Of a stretch of DNA of 64,000 bases, positions 41,807 through 53,606 are shown piece after piece (the first letter of the stretch is position 1; every line of letters begins with the position of its first letter). Made by a program: the position numbers and the translations under genes. Origin of the DNA: Sarocladium kiliense (lineage: Eukaryota > Ascomycota > Sordariomycetes > Hypocreales > Sarocladiaceae); the NCBI GenBank assembly GCA_030734395.1, contig JAUZTG010000034.1:1922001-1986000 (forward strand), written 5' to 3'. Below the pieces are notes generated by a model, which was not told the DNA's origin, did not search any database, and saw only the letters and a program-made list of their open reading frames with translations.

Positions 41807-43196
41807 CTACAGTTCCTCTAGCTTCCTCAGAATCGCCGGCACAGACGTAGGCGCTGTGTTTCCAAGCTCGGTCACCACCACTGTAACGAACTTATCCCTC
41901 GTCGTATCGAAAAGTAACCTGAAGCCCTCGCCAGAATTCCTTTCTGGGTCGATCTCATTGTATGTCAATGAGTCAATAGAGACACGCTCAGTGAAGTTAA
42001 TGGTCTCGCACAGAGCCACGACCCTTAGACCGAGGTCTGTTGCTGCTGCTGCTGCATCGCAGGTTCCTGCACGGGCGTACATGGCGCCGTTGCTGAACAT
42101 GGCCTCGGCCGCGACAAATAGCGAGGTGGACTCGCGAAGGTTAGATCGTAGAGCGCCGAGGTCTGGGCTGTAAGACACGGGAATACCCGCTGCTGAGAGA
42201 GACTTGGCGTGGCTAACGCCGACACGCTCGTATGGATCATCGACAATGATGACCTCGAAGGACTTGCCCTGTTCCTTGGCACGGAGGAGGGTCTTCTCGA
42301 CGAGGTGATGGTGGGCATAGGTAAGGATGACCTCGCCATCCTCAATCATGTCAGCGGCAGTTTTAACGATGACGTAGTCTGCAAGGCTAATACGCTCGCT
42401 GATAAAGTTGTCGATAGACTCGCTAAGGAGTTTCTTTGCGTCGATATCTGGGAGGTCGATGTCGATCTTGCTGATTTGGAGCTTCAACCAGCGAACGGCG
42501 TTACCCATGGAGAAGCACATGGGTCGGCAAGCTGTGAGGTACTCGATTTGAGGGTTGAGGACATGGGACGTGAAATGGCGGGAGAAACTAGTTCCATGGG
42601 GAGGGGTGTAGGAATCAATGACCTGTGGCGTATCAGCTCAAGTACTTATGCATTATGACCAAATTCCTCACCTTTTTAAAAGCCAGCAGTGTAGCCTCCA
42701 ACCGTGTGATACTATCACTAAGGGCAAAAGTGCTCATATGCTGGCCCAGCGCCAGAACAGCAGGATGAACATCCTTGTCCGCCTGTGTCATATCTATTCT
42801 CCGTGCGACTGAAAGATGACTGAAGCATTCTGGGATCGTAGGCTTCACCTCCTTTGGAATCGTCGGCACGGGAGCTGCAGGCCGTGTTGCTGGCCTGCTC
42901 TGTTGTTGCTGGCCTTGTGGCCCATCCTGCTTCTGCTTCCCCTTGCCTCCCTTGCCATCCGCTGCACCTTGAGCGCCAGGACCTGGACCGGCGCCGGAGG
43001 CTTTGGCCTGTGCTCTCCGGGCAGCCTTCTCCTCCTTGGCCTTCTTCTTCAGCTCAGCATTCGAGAGCTTCTTTTCACCAGCATCGCCCTGGCTTGGCTG
43101 CTGCTCTTTAGGTGTGTTCTTTGCCGACTTTTCCTGTGCGGGCTTGCTCTCAGAAGCTGGGCCGGCTGCGGCCGGCCCGCCAGTTTCTGTGGCCAT
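41807..43196 (-). CDS. GCD2: Translation initiation factor eIF2B delta subunit
   Basis: Minus-strand exons are 42672..43196 and 41807..42622, giving 446 aa. A lysine/alanine/glutamine-rich disordered N-terminus (about 1-115) precedes IPECFSHL and the helical eIF2B alpha/beta/delta domain. The Rossmann-like half shows ILTYAHHHLVEKTLLRAKEQGKSFEVIIVDDP, GIPVSYSPDLGALRSN and AEAMFSNGAMYARAGTCDAA, the diagnostic nucleotide-sensor block of eIF2B subunits. ALCETINFTERVSIDSLTYNEIDP is specific to delta. The subunit is part of the regulatory core of eIF2B, the exchange factor that is inhibited by phosphorylated eIF2 in amino-acid starvation. The 49-nt intron is phase 0. Confidence 0.94.
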
Positions 43197-44485
43197 GTAT
43201 CGAGACTTGCGATCGGTTTCGAAGGGGGGTAGCGGTCGCTTTTGAGGTGCGGTCTCTCGCTATTAAGAAGCACGGAGGTCGCGCAGTGTTATGCAGAGTG
43301 ATTCTCCAATTAATATGAGAGCTAAGTCGTCGGTGATTGAGCTCAGATTTGGCTCAAGGTGTCGTGGTTGGCTTGGTTGAGGTTTGGGCTCTGAAGGTTT
43401 ATGGTCCAGGATTTTGAGTCACTGCTAAAAAGCACCACCCACCACAATCGGAGAGATGCCCCGCGCTACTGGGCCATATCGCTGCAAACACCTCTACCGT
43501 GCAAGTACCGTAGGGACCTGAACGCGACCAATTCTACGGCGAGAGCGAGATGCATGCATGCACGGCGGGACATGGTTTGGTGATCAGCATAACCAGTACA
43601 GATTAAACATTATCTACTCCAAGACAAAGACGCCTTCACGGCCATCACATCGTGAACATTACGCGTCTGTTACATATGGGCGTTGCTCACGCAGCTGTCC
43701 TCAAGTCTCACCATCACCAAAACATCCTCTTCACGCCAGTCCAGCCAGGGACCCAACGCAATGAGAAAAGGGGGAAGAAGGCCAAAAATTCCCTCGCCAG
43801 GACAAGCCCGACGAGGAGTGGTCAGTGTATAGTTTTCAACTAGCAAAATTCCTCTCTCAGCTTATCGCTTCACGGAGAAGGAAAACGCCCTTGCACTTGG
43901 ATGGGGAAAGAAAGAAGAGAAAAAGAAAACTGAAAATTGGCGGCAGCGAGGCGCGAGTTTTATAGCAATGTTGTGGGTGGGGCGTGCCTGGCAGGTCAGG
44001 TTGCCGGGTGCGAAGGCTGATTGGCTGGTGAGTCACCCGCAATTCTAGGCTGCAGCAGGCCTCCTGCTTCACTGCGCCAACACCTACAGTTGCATCACTG
44101 AACCACCTGTGGAAAAAGTGCTGGCACCCGCGAACGAGGTTGCAAATGATGCGTTACACTTCTCGAAAAGGGTGCCTGACCTCCCAGGCTGCCATATGAT
44201 GAATTGGCAACAATTTCCTCGTGGTAGAATAGCAGTATGTAAAATATTGAGAGTCGAAGCTGGCACAAATATTTGAGATTGTCATCCAGCCGTAGCTCAT
44301 TTATGAGGGTTGTGAAGCTCAGTAGCCAATGCAAATCCCGACTCACATTCATGCCATCTTCGCTGGCATTGAAGGCCACGTCTGGCGACCATAATGTAAG
44401 CGTAGAAGCCCATCTTAATATTCTAGAGTACGTTGTTTGGAGTACAATTGTATTGATAGGGCGAGTTGACCTTCTCGCTAGAGTC
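43197..44485. other. Intergenic, no supported gene
   Basis: A 1.3-kb promoter region between divergent eIF2B delta and ArgJ genes. An A/G-rich patch lies at 43900-43935. Antisense frames over 44095-44553 have no domain. No TGACTCA-type consensus was seen in full, only GAGTCA at 44481-44486. Confidence 0.5.
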
Positions 44486-44587
44486 ATGGCCTCTGAGTCT
44501 GAACATCCATGTCCACCGGTGGCCGCTATCGCTCTAATCTCGACTTCTTGCACCTCACAACATCACAACACCACACCGACTTCATGA
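44486..44587 (+). other. Upstream ORF of the ArgJ mRNA (33 codons)
   Basis: ATG at 44486 has a favourable context (G at -3, G at +4). It opens a frame MASESEHPC... that ends in TGA at 44585-44587. The stop overlaps the ATG at 44584 of the ArgJ frame as ATGA. It also overlaps the earlier in-frame ArgJ ATG at 44509, out of frame. Whether the mRNA starts upstream of 44486 is not known. Confidence 0.45.
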
Positions 44588-45996
44588 AGTTCGCTCGCAG
44601 CTACTCATCCGGCCCCCTTGGGGGAGCCATTCCTGCGAAGAAGCTCAAGTACGTGCCCACCTCTGGTACATACCCAAAGGGTTTCCAGGCCTCAGGTGTC
44701 ATCGTCGGAATCAAGGCAAACAACACTACCAAACCTGACCTCGCCCTGCTCACATCCGACCGGCCCTGCGCTGCCGCTGCCGTGTTCACTACGAACAAAT
44801 TTCAGGCTGCTCCAGTCACATTCAGTCGGGATGTCCTCCGCACAAAGGCCAATGCAGGCTTCCGCAGTGTGATCATCAATTCGGGGTGCGCAAATGCTGT
44901 CACCGGTACCGGAGGCCTGGAGGATGCGGCGAAGATGGCGAAGACAACCGATCAAAAGATCGGCAGTGATGATTCTACGCTCGTGATGAGCACAGGTGTC
45001 ATCGGACAGAGGTGGGCAACGCAATTGGGCCTCGTTGAGGGCATGGTTATCGTGAGCCGCGACTGACCAAAAAACTTCAGGCTACCCATCCAGAAGATTG
45101 TGGACTACATCCCCGTCGCATACCATGAAGCTGGAGATTCACACAAGCATTGGCTCAACTGCGCAAAAGCGATCTGCACTACAGACACCTTTCCCAAGCT
45201 CATGTCCCGCTCATTCGAGCTGCCTTCATCGCCTGGCGTGGAGTACCGCATCGCCGGTATGACCAAAGGTGCCGGCATGCTGGCGCCGAACATGGCCACG
45301 CTTCTCACCATCCTCGCTACCGATGCGCCAATTGCTCCCAAGATTATGCCATCGGTTGTTCGCTACGCTGCTGACCGTTCCTTCAACGCCATTACTGTCG
45401 ATGGCGATACATCCACTAATGATACCATGGCCTTGCTTGCCAATGGTGCCGCGGGCGGTAAGGAGGTGGCTGAGGAGGGCTCACCCGACTATGAGGCTTT
45501 CAAGGAGATCCTGACTGATTTCTCTGCCGATCTCGCCAAGTACATCGTACGAGACGGTGAAGGCGCTACCAAATTCGTAACGATCAAGGTCGAGGAGAGT
45601 CTTACTGAGGAGGCTGCGCGGGAGGTTGCTCGTACCATTGCTCGCTCACCACTCGTCAAGACCGCTTTGTACGGCAAGGACGCAAACTGGGGTCGCATTC
45701 TGTGCGCCGCAGGCTACGCTCTTATCTCACCTCCCGGACAGCCTGTGAACGATGTGCCTGATATCGCCCCTGAGAGGACAAGCGTTTCTTTCATTCCTAC
45801 GGACGGCTCACCTGAGCTGAAGCTGCTGATCAACGGTGAGCCCGAGCAGGTCGACGAGGAGCGGGCAAGTGAAATTTTGGAAATGGAGGATTTGGAAATC
45901 TTGGTTCGTCTGGGAACAGGCAAGAAGAGCGCTGTACACTGGACATGCGATCTTAGCCATGACTATGTCACTATCAACGGTGACTATCGTACATAA
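44509..45996 (+). CDS. argJ: Arginine biosynthesis bifunctional protein ArgJ (ornithine acetyltransferase)
   Basis: Exons are 44509..45011 and 45081..45996, giving 472 aa; starting at the internal ATG 44584 gives 447 aa. The N-terminus is basic and Ser-rich (MKFARSYSSG), as for mitochondrial import. The mature part starts KLKYVPTSGTYPKGFQASG and shows SGCANAVTGTGGL and MSTGVIGQRLPIQKI, the latter formed by the splice. The self-cleavage and nucleophile site is in KGAGMLAPNMA|TLLTIL, with Thr241 (long numbering) starting the beta chain. The ending YVTINGDYRT is typical. The enzyme transfers acetyl from N-acetylornithine to glutamate in the mitochondrial matrix, closing the acetyl cycle of arginine synthesis. 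An upstream ORF overlaps the start region. Confidence 0.95.
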
Positions 45997-46121
45997 ATTG
46001 GAGTACAAAGATTGTGAAATCTTTGAATCAAATGCCAGCTTTTTCTTGTTTAAATGATTTTGCTGTATGGTTTCATTCATATTCTTCGATCCCTCGTACG
46101 AGTCTATAATTTTGTACAATC

Positions 46122-46869
46122 TTAAGCCGTCAAAGTACCCTTCGTGCTCGGCACCTCTCCCTCCTTACCGGCCACTCTTGCCGTGGCCATCTTGATCGCC
46201 ACAGCCAATGCCTTGAACGCACTCTCCGCCCTGTGGTGGTCGTTATCACCACGAATGCAGTCAACATGCATAGTCACCCTAGCCTCCTGGGCAAAGCTCT
46301 GAAGGCAGTGCGGGACCATCTCCGTGCTCAGCTTACCGAGCCACTCGCGCTTGAGGCCGAGATCAGTCACGCAGTACGGACGGTTTGAGAGGTCGACGAC
46401 AGCGCGTGAGAGGGCTTCGTCGAGGGGAGCGTAGGCGTAGCCGAAGCGGGCGAGGCCGGTAGGTGTGCCGAGTGCGGTGGCGAAGGCTTTGCCGAGTGCG
46501 ATGCAGCAGTCTTCGGCTGTGTGGTGGTCGTCGACTGTTCGTACACTGTGGTCAATATATGCGCTTCATCTCAGGTTTGTGGTTCCAAAACGTACTGTGC
46601 AGGTCGCCCTGGCAGTTAAGGGCCATGCTCCAGCCAGCGTGCTTGGCAAGAGCGTGGAGCATGTGGTCCAGGAAGCCAATGCCAGTGTTGACGGAGATCC
46701 TCTGGGAGCTGCTGGACTGCGAGGCATGGCCCTCAAAAATCTCGAGGAGTCTGGGGTCGGTATCCGGAGGCAGTTCGCCGCCATCGAGGCTGATGGCAAG
46801 CTGAATCTTGGTCTCGTTGGTATCGCGGGCGAGCGCGGCCCAGCGCGCAGCAACAGCCTTGGATCCCAT
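46122..46869 (-). CDS. HIS3: Imidazoleglycerol-phosphate dehydratase
   Basis: Minus-strand exons are 46596..46869 and 46122..46534, giving 228 aa. The 61-nt intron restores GDLHIDDHHTAEDC, the first metal-binding HDHHxxE-type motif. Other family landmarks are ISVNTGIGFLDHMLHALAKH, RFGYAYAPLDEALSRAVVDLSNRPY, and the second metal site RGDNDHHRAESAFKALA. The enzyme catalyses the sixth step of histidine biosynthesis, a manganese-dependent dehydration in the cytosol. It converges on ArgJ with only 125 bp between stops and diverges from APC6. Confidence 0.96.
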
Positions 46870-47391
46870 GGTGTTTCTTTTTCTTGGGGGAGTTTCGTGT
46901 GAAGCGATTGATGGGTTTGCTGCGTGATTTGTCGGTCTGGCGGGTTGGACTCAAGTTGGAGAAGGTCTGGTCGCGGGATGACGGAGGGGTCCTAAGATCG
47001 GAGGGCCCTGGAACTTTTTACTGGATCCAAAAGGTTGTGGCTCCAATCATCCACTCTGAGTTTGATCGGACATGCTTGACTTGGTCTACTTGGCACTGGA
47101 TAGCAAACAGTCTGCTTGTTCTGTGCTCGTGCGTCTCGATATATATATTACTCATTGAATTTTTTTTTTTTTCTTGGTCTTTCAATCATTTGATTCATGA
47201 TGGGGATCTTAGTAGACTTCCGTATGACTTTGAATTGGCACACGGAGCTGCACCGCACCTCTCTCGCTTCAAGCTTTGGCGTTTTCAAGATCCGCGTGCT
47301 CGAAGGATCCGTACGAGAACGCTTGTGTAGTACATAAAGGAGAACCCAGACCAAATATTCAGCGCCAGATCTCAAAATTCTTCTTGAGTAC
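46870..47391. promoter_or_regulatory. Divergent promoter between HIS3 and APC6 genes
   Basis: A 522-bp region with a 13-nt T-run at 47160-47172 beside an ATATATATA patch. Poly(dA:dT) tracts commonly mark nucleosome-free promoters. No further site could be assigned. Confidence 0.5.
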
Positions 47392-49542
47392 ATGTCGACT
47401 TCCTATAAGGTAGTATTTGGGTGCCTTATTGTGTTGATGGACTCGAGACCATGTGTTCATGTGTATAGGGTAAGTCGACATTGTCGGACGAGGTGCCCCG
47501 CTGGGACGCGCTGAGAACGCGACCTTCGGTTCTCATACGACCATCAACAGCAGCCCCTCCAACACCCATGAGACAACATGCTGCTTCGTTGAGCAGGCGC
47601 CAGATACCTTGCTAGCAGCCTGTTGCCGATGGGCTGCTCTTTTGACGTATTTTGCAGGTGATGGAGAAGTTTTTGAGAGATTGGAGGCAGGATGCCCTGA
47701 ACAAGGCGCAGTACGAGTCTGCCATCTTCATCGGCGACAAGCTCCTTGCTTTGACGAGTATGTTCCCATGACCATGAGCAATTGCGTCTGCTTTACTGAT
47801 GTACGAATGGAACAGATGACGACAACGATGCTTTTTGGCTCGCACAAGTTCATTTCGCAACCGGCAACTACACACGCGCCCAGGCCTTCCTGTCGAAGCA
47901 GGATCTCATCACTCGGAATCCGTCATGTCGCTACCTTGCTGGCCATTGCTTGATCAAGCAGTCTCGATTTGAAGAAGCCTTGGCCGTCCTGGGCGAGCGG
48001 AACCCGGTACACCTCATTACGAACGGCGCAAGCAACAAGCGGAAGACATTTCCACGACCGGGTCGGAAGCGGGACGAACCTGCTGGAACGGGCCCTCAGG
48101 ATGACAGCGATGCGGCGAACCGGCGATTCGAAGCGGCCATGTGCTTCCTACGTGGTATATGCTATGCAAAGCAGAATGCTTTCGACCGTGCCAAGGAATG
48201 CTACAAGGACGCTGTCCGCATTGATGTGCAGTGCTTTGAAGCATTCCAACAGCTGATGAAGAACTCGCTGCTATCACCAGACGAGGAGTGGCAGTTCCTG
48301 GAGAGTCTGGACTTCGACTCAATATCTGGCTCAGAAGAGGCAGCCGACTTCACGAGAATGCTATATACTACCCGGCTGTCCAAGTATCGGAACCCAGCGG
48401 CCTTCGAGACAGCTTACGACTCCCTATCGACCCATTACCAGCTATCATCGAACCCCGACTTGCAGCTCGCTCGGGCTGATCTACTTTATACACAATGTCG
48501 TTACCGAGATGCCTTGGCAATCACAGAATCAATCCTGCAAGAGGACAAGTACAACTTTGCGGTGTACCCGGTGCACCTGGCTTCTTTATTCGAGCTGAAG
48601 ATGAAGAATGTTCTCTTCTTGATTGCCCACGATTTGGCAGATTCACATCCCGAAGAGCCGTGCACATGGCTGGCGGTCGGAATATACTACTTTGCGATTG
48701 GCAAGATTGCTGAAGCACGACGGTACTTTAGCAAGGCGAGCATGATGGATGCACACTTTGGTCCAGCCTGGATTGGGTTTGCGCACACCTTCGCAGCCGA
48801 AGGTGAGCATGATCAGGCCATTTCAGCATATTCGACAGCGGCAAGGCTCTTTATGGGCACACATTTGCCTCAAGTATTCCTGGGGATGCAAAATCATGCA
48901 CTCAACAACATGACGCTGGCCGAGGAGTTTCTCAAGACCGCATATGGACTGTGCAAAACAGATCCATTGCTCTTAAACGAGATGGGCATCGTGAAGTACC
49001 ACCAAGACAAGCCAAAGGAAGCAGTGCAGTACTTCACAGCGGCGCTGAAGATTGCGGATGACATGGATAGCGAACCCTCAGCATGGCTAGGGGCACGGAC
49101 GAATCTCGGGCACGCTTTCCGTCGGTTACGGCATTTCAACCGGGCATTGGCCGAGTTCGAGGAAGTCCTTCGGCTGGGCGGCAAAGACGCAGCAATTTTC
49201 AGCGCCAAAGGTCTGATTCTCATGGAGCAGAATAAACCCGAGGAAGCAATACCTGTCTTACATGAGGCACTGGCTATCAACCCGCAAGACGGTATCGCAA
49301 CGGAGCTGCTGAACAAGGCGCTTGAGGAGACGACCATACTGGACGGGGCAGCGGAGGAAGAAGCCGAGGACCTGGCTGAGTTCGAGCAGCACCTGGATCA
49401 ACGGAAGATGGATGCCCATCACCGTGTGAATGGGAGGAGAAAGGCCAAAGGGAAGGGTCTGGCGGGTGGGAGTCGTGGGGTTGGGGTGCTGCCGGATGAG
49501 GAGAAGGCAGAGAGCATGATGGAAATGACTGATGAGGAATGA
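47392..49542 (+). CDS. cdc16: Anaphase-promoting complex subunit APC6/Cdc16 (TPR protein)
   Basis: Secure exons are 47658..47757 and 47816..49542. A first exon of 47392..47469 with a strong GTAAGT donor gives a 634-aa model, but its residues are unconvincing and the 5' end is open. Translation could begin at the Met at 47661. The protein shows VMEKFLRDWRQDALNKAQ, AIFIGDKLLAL, DAFWLAQVHFATGNYTRAQAFL and then tandem TPR helices through about residue 560. Examples are AWIGFAHTFAAEGEHDQAISAYSTA, LLNEMGIVKYHQDKPKEAVQYF and AIFSAKGLILMEQNKPEEAI. The C-terminus is acidic, then basic. APC6 is a scaffold TPR subunit of the ubiquitin ligase that drives anaphase. Confidence 0.9.
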
Positions 49543-50446
49543 TAGGCAGTGAGCTGGACGGGTTGTGAAGATGCATCATTTCCCACAAGGAGCAAAACGG
49601 CAGAACATGAATAATGAATAGACTAAATAATCGCGATGCGAGTGCGAATGAGGCAATGATCCTATCGAAACATGAGCACCGGATTGGAGATGCACGCATT
49701 CGCTTTCGCATTGGGACCAGTCGGTGATTCCCAGTGCCGATGGTCCGATGGCCAGCTTGACTATGAGGCGGGTACAGGGCGCGCATTGCTAAAGTCCGAC
49801 CACCGAGGGCACTGGGACGACGGCCGATCGGCGAATTAGTGGCCCTATGGATGAGCAATGCACGGCCAGTGAGTGGTCTGTCGGCGACTCGCCGCTGGAA
49901 GTGACCGAGCTATAGTGGATCGTCGAGTTCTGGGCGCAGGGCAGGGCTGAGGCGTAGTGCTCCTGGTAGCTATTAGCTACCCTTAGTTAGCTGCAAGTCA
50001 GATTGGAGCTGCCAGAGCTTACTTCCCAGGTGCTGCTCTAGTTGGTAATTTAGTAGCTCACTGGGTTTGTGAGAGAAGGATATATCCACAGACGGCGTTT
50101 ATGCCCAATGGTCCGTCGCGAGGGCGTGATGTAGGATATATATAGCGGGAGGGGGCGTGACCCTCGCGCGTTGCCGTGAACCGTAAACACTGCAGCCAGT
50201 CAAGTCATACCACCTCGTTCACGCCCCCTTCCTCCTCCTCGCACTCTCGCTTCGATTGGTTCGACTTCAATTGTGACTGCCTCTCTCTTGTCTCGTCCCC
50301 AAGGCTCGGCCCTGCCAACCTCGCGACTACACGAGACAGCAAACATAACCGTCACCACCATCATCACTTCAATACCGTCACATCGCAAGTTACAACCCAA
50401 ACAACCACACCCAGCCAGACAACGTCATTGACGCAATCCATCCACC
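49543..50446. other. Intergenic, no supported gene
   Basis: The 3' flank of APC6 and promoter of the next gene. A TATATATAG box-like sequence near 50136-50144 lies about 300 bp before the next start. The leader around 50340-50440 is CA-rich. Confidence 0.5.
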
Positions 50447-50965
50447 ATGTCGCGATTCTTCCCACACTCCGCCTTCGCCGAAGACCAGCCCCTCCCCAAA
50501 ACTATCCTCACCGTCCACGTCCTCACTCGCGGCCTCACAATGGGCACCCTCATCTCCGGCGCCATCCTCAGCACCCGCCAGATCGTCACCCGCTGGCGTC
50601 CCCATCCTCCCGCCGCCTTCCTCCCCCGCCTCATCTCCGGCGCGGCAACAGGCAGCATTCTTGGCGTTGGTCTCTCTGGTGTTGCGCTCGTTGCGAGGAT
50701 GTGGGGGAGGGAGGGGATCGAGTGGCAGGATAGGAGCTGGAGGTTGATGGAGAATAAAGGACAGCTGGAGACGGATGATTGGACTTATGGGGGAATGGCG
50801 GTTGCGGGTTTGGGATGGCTGGTTAGGGGGATGCCGATGGGGTGGAGGGGAGCGGTTGGTGCGATGGGATACGGAAGTGTGGGAGGGATGTTTGGGTACA
50901 TGGCTTGGAGGCATGGGATTAATGGAGGGCGATTCCCGGACGGACAGAAGGAGAAGATCCTGTGA
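50447..50965 (+). CDS. Small fungal membrane protein of unknown function (DUF1757-like)
   Basis: A single exon of 172 aa. It starts MSRFFPHSAFAEDQPLPKTILTVH. Hydrophobic glycine-rich segments follow at about 29-45 (LTMGTLISGAILST), 64-85 (ISGAATGSILGVGLSGVALVARM) and 112-150 (GGMAVAGLGWLVRGMPM and GAMGYGSVGGMFGYMAW). The pattern of repeated small-residue helices resembles fungal DUF1757 proteins, whose role is unknown, and loosely the Tim17 fold. No catalytic motif is present. The 3' half is markedly G-rich in the coding strand compared with its C-rich 5' half. Confidence 0.65.
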   Translation: MSRFFPHSAFAEDQPLPKTILTVHVLTRGLTMGTLISGAILSTRQIVTRWRPHPPAAFLPRLISGAATGSILGVGLSGVALVARMWGREGIEWQDRSWRLMENKGQLETDDWTYGGMAVAGLGWLVRGMPMGWRGAVGAMGYGSVGGMFGYMAWRHGINGGRFPDGQKEKIL

Positions 50966-51206
50966 GGGTTATGAAGGAATCTCTGGACTTGGATTGGGAG
51001 CCAGATGGATGCGATGGTGTGAGGCTATCACCAGGATTCACTACACGACTGGGATGGCGAGGAAGTGGCGTCAAAGGTGATACCATGGGGTCATGGTTTT
51101 ATTTGTTTCTCCTGTCAACATGTGTCTCTCTTAGTCCATGGTCATCTCTCTGTTCATTATACTGTACCAAATTCACCCATCACTCTTCAACAGCCGCGGC
51201 TCCCTC

Positions 51207-53606
51207 TCACAGTTTCGCCCGCGGCTCCTCCAGCTTCTCAATCTCCTGGAACTGGTAAAAGAAGTCCAGACTCCCTGGGTTAAGCAGCGTCCCACTTGGC
51301 TTGACGGTCCTCCCGGAAATGATGTGCTTGACTGGTAGCTCGACTTTCTTCCCGTTGACGGTAACCTGAGGCGATGGCAGTAGCTGTCAGCACTAGAGCA
51401 AACCCTCACCAAATGGTGCTCCCGACAAAGTATAAATACTGCAATCCTTCCTCGACGAGATTGGCAGGGATGACTTACTGGGATGTCCTTCACTTCAAAC
51501 ACATATTTAGGAACGTGTCTCTTTGTCAGTTCCTCTCCAATCACCGCCTTCACCCTCCTCACCATCTCCTTATCCAGCTTCACACCGTCTCTCATCAACA
51601 GGAACAGAACCACCCTTTCATCCAGATCCTGCGGCCGCCTCTGCCCAACACATAATGCCTCCCTCACCTCCTTCGGCATCCGTCTCTCTAGCACCGCATA
51701 GATGTCTGCACTGCCGAAGCGGATACCACTGGGATTGAGCACACCGTCGGATCGGCCGAGAAGGTGAATGTTGCCTGTGAGGGGGTGGATGGCGCAGAAG
51801 TCGCCTTGAGCCCAGACGGAGCGGAAGCGGGAGAAGTAGGCGTTGAAGTATTTTGGGCCTGGGCCGGATGAGGAGGTCGTGGTAGGGGGATCGTTCCAGA
51901 GGTAGAGGGGGATGTTCGGGAAGGGACCGGTTGAGACGAGGTCACCTGGTGTACCATGGGGTAGAGGCTTCCCTTCACTACCTTCGGGGAGATCGTGATC
52001 GAACACCTCGACCGGAACACCGAGACAGCCTCCTTGACAGCCTCCAACATACACTGGCTCGAGAGGATTATCCATGGCGAAGCAACCAGCCTGGTTCTTG
52101 TCAGCAACGAGTCTCTCCCCGCTGGAGAACATGACAGGAAGAAGCCTGAAGCACTCACAATATCCGTTCCACCAGAGATATTCGCCAGATGAACATCCTT
52201 CGGGAACGCCACATCATAGAACCACTCAAACAGCTGATCCGGCAACACCATCCCCGTACTCGTCACAAGCCTCAACTTTCTCAAATCCGCGACCTCCCTC
52301 GGGGCCACCCCATTCTTCATCAGCTCTCCCATCCACCGCGGACTGATCCCCATCGACGTAACCCCTTGCTCCTCTGCCACCCTCAGCAGAACCTTCAGGT
52401 CCGGCACAAACGGTGAACCATCGTACAGGACTGCTCTGGCGCCGAACATCATGACTGCCACACTGGCGAGGTACATGATCCAGCCGGTAGTGGTGTATTG
52501 GAGGCCGACGTCAGAGGGGGTAGTGTCGCGGTGGATGACGCCGTCTTTGTGGCTGTTCATGAGGAGGGGACCGACGCCGTGGACGATGGCTTTGGGGGTG
52601 CCGGTTGTGCCTGAGGAGTAGTAGATCATCATCGGGTCTTGGAAGCCGACTCTGGCGATTGGTGGGCTGCCCTGAGAGGAAGTCGTGTTGAGGAAGTTCT
52701 CGAGGCGTTCGGTCTTGGGGATCTGCTTGGTGTCGTATGGTTTGTCGAACCTCTGGATCACCACGATCTTCTCAAACAGGCGGCACTCTTTCATGCCTTT
52801 CGACATGCCTGCGATCTTCTCCCGCAGGTCCAGGACCTTGCCGTTGTACAGGGCGCCATCATCGAAAAAGACGAACTGCGCATCTTGTCAGCTATCAGAC
52901 TTACCAGATCACTGGAAACACATGGCTTACCTTTGGATCAATCTGCACCGTTCTCTGTAGCAAGCCTGCAACGCCCATATCGGTCGAGCTACTACTGAAC
53001 ACACCTCCCAACCACGTCGTCGCCAGGAATACGATCAGTGTCTGGATCGAATGCGCCCCTACAACGACCACCCGATCGCCGACACCTACCCCTCTCGCCT
53101 TCAAAGCCTGCGCCAGCTCCTCAACTCTTCCTCGCAACTCACCCCAGGTGATATTCGTCACAGTCGAATTCCCCTCTCTCACCTCCGTGGCCGCAATCAC
53201 GTCATCTCTCTTATTATGCGTCGACCGCTCTCCATTCGGCCCCGTCGACCAGAGGAAGTTCTCAGCCCAGTTCAATCGAACGCCCTCAAACCAGCGAGGC
53301 AGCTCCGAGATGGCTTTGTGTTCCTCCACGACTTTTGTGACCGTGCCCTCGTGGATCCAGTTCTGCATCTCCCAGAGCTGGCTCCAGAAGTCGACGCGGT
53401 TCTCGCAGGACCAACTGTACAGCTCTTGGAAGGTCTGAATCGTGTGTTTGGGTTAGTGACTACGATCAGGCGACACGGTCTAGTGGTTCGCTGACCTTGA
53501 GGTTGAGTCCATATCTTTGGTTGGCGTCCTGCATGAACTTCCACATGGCCGTGCTCTTGGGATCGGAATGCTCCCAGAGCTTTCGAGGCATCTTGTTCGG
53601 ATCCAT
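51207..53606 (-). CDS. Acetoacetyl-CoA synthetase
   Basis: Minus-strand exons are 53496..53606, 52931..53434, 52159..52875, 51479..52090 and 51207..51365, giving 700 aa. All introns are phase 0. The protein begins MDPNKMPRKLWEHSDPKST, the usual AACS opening. It has the AACS/acyl-CoA synthetase N-domain (FWSQLWEM, RWFEGVRLNWAENFL). The adenylation core has YYSSGTTGTPKAIVHG, the TTTGWIMY segment and ISGGTDI, then LGRSDGVLNPSGIRFGSADIY. The C-terminal lid has VNGKKVELPVKHIISG with the catalytic lysine region. The enzyme activates acetoacetate to acetoacetyl-CoA in the cytosol, feeding sterol and fatty-acid synthesis or leucine and ketone-body use. Upstream in-frame residues start with TTG, so the ATG at 53606 is preferred. 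Confidence 0.93.

Noticed and set aside
44095..44553. Antisense frame opposite the ArgJ leader
   Set aside because: No domain, overlaps the ArgJ promoter and start, and has no promoter of its own visible.
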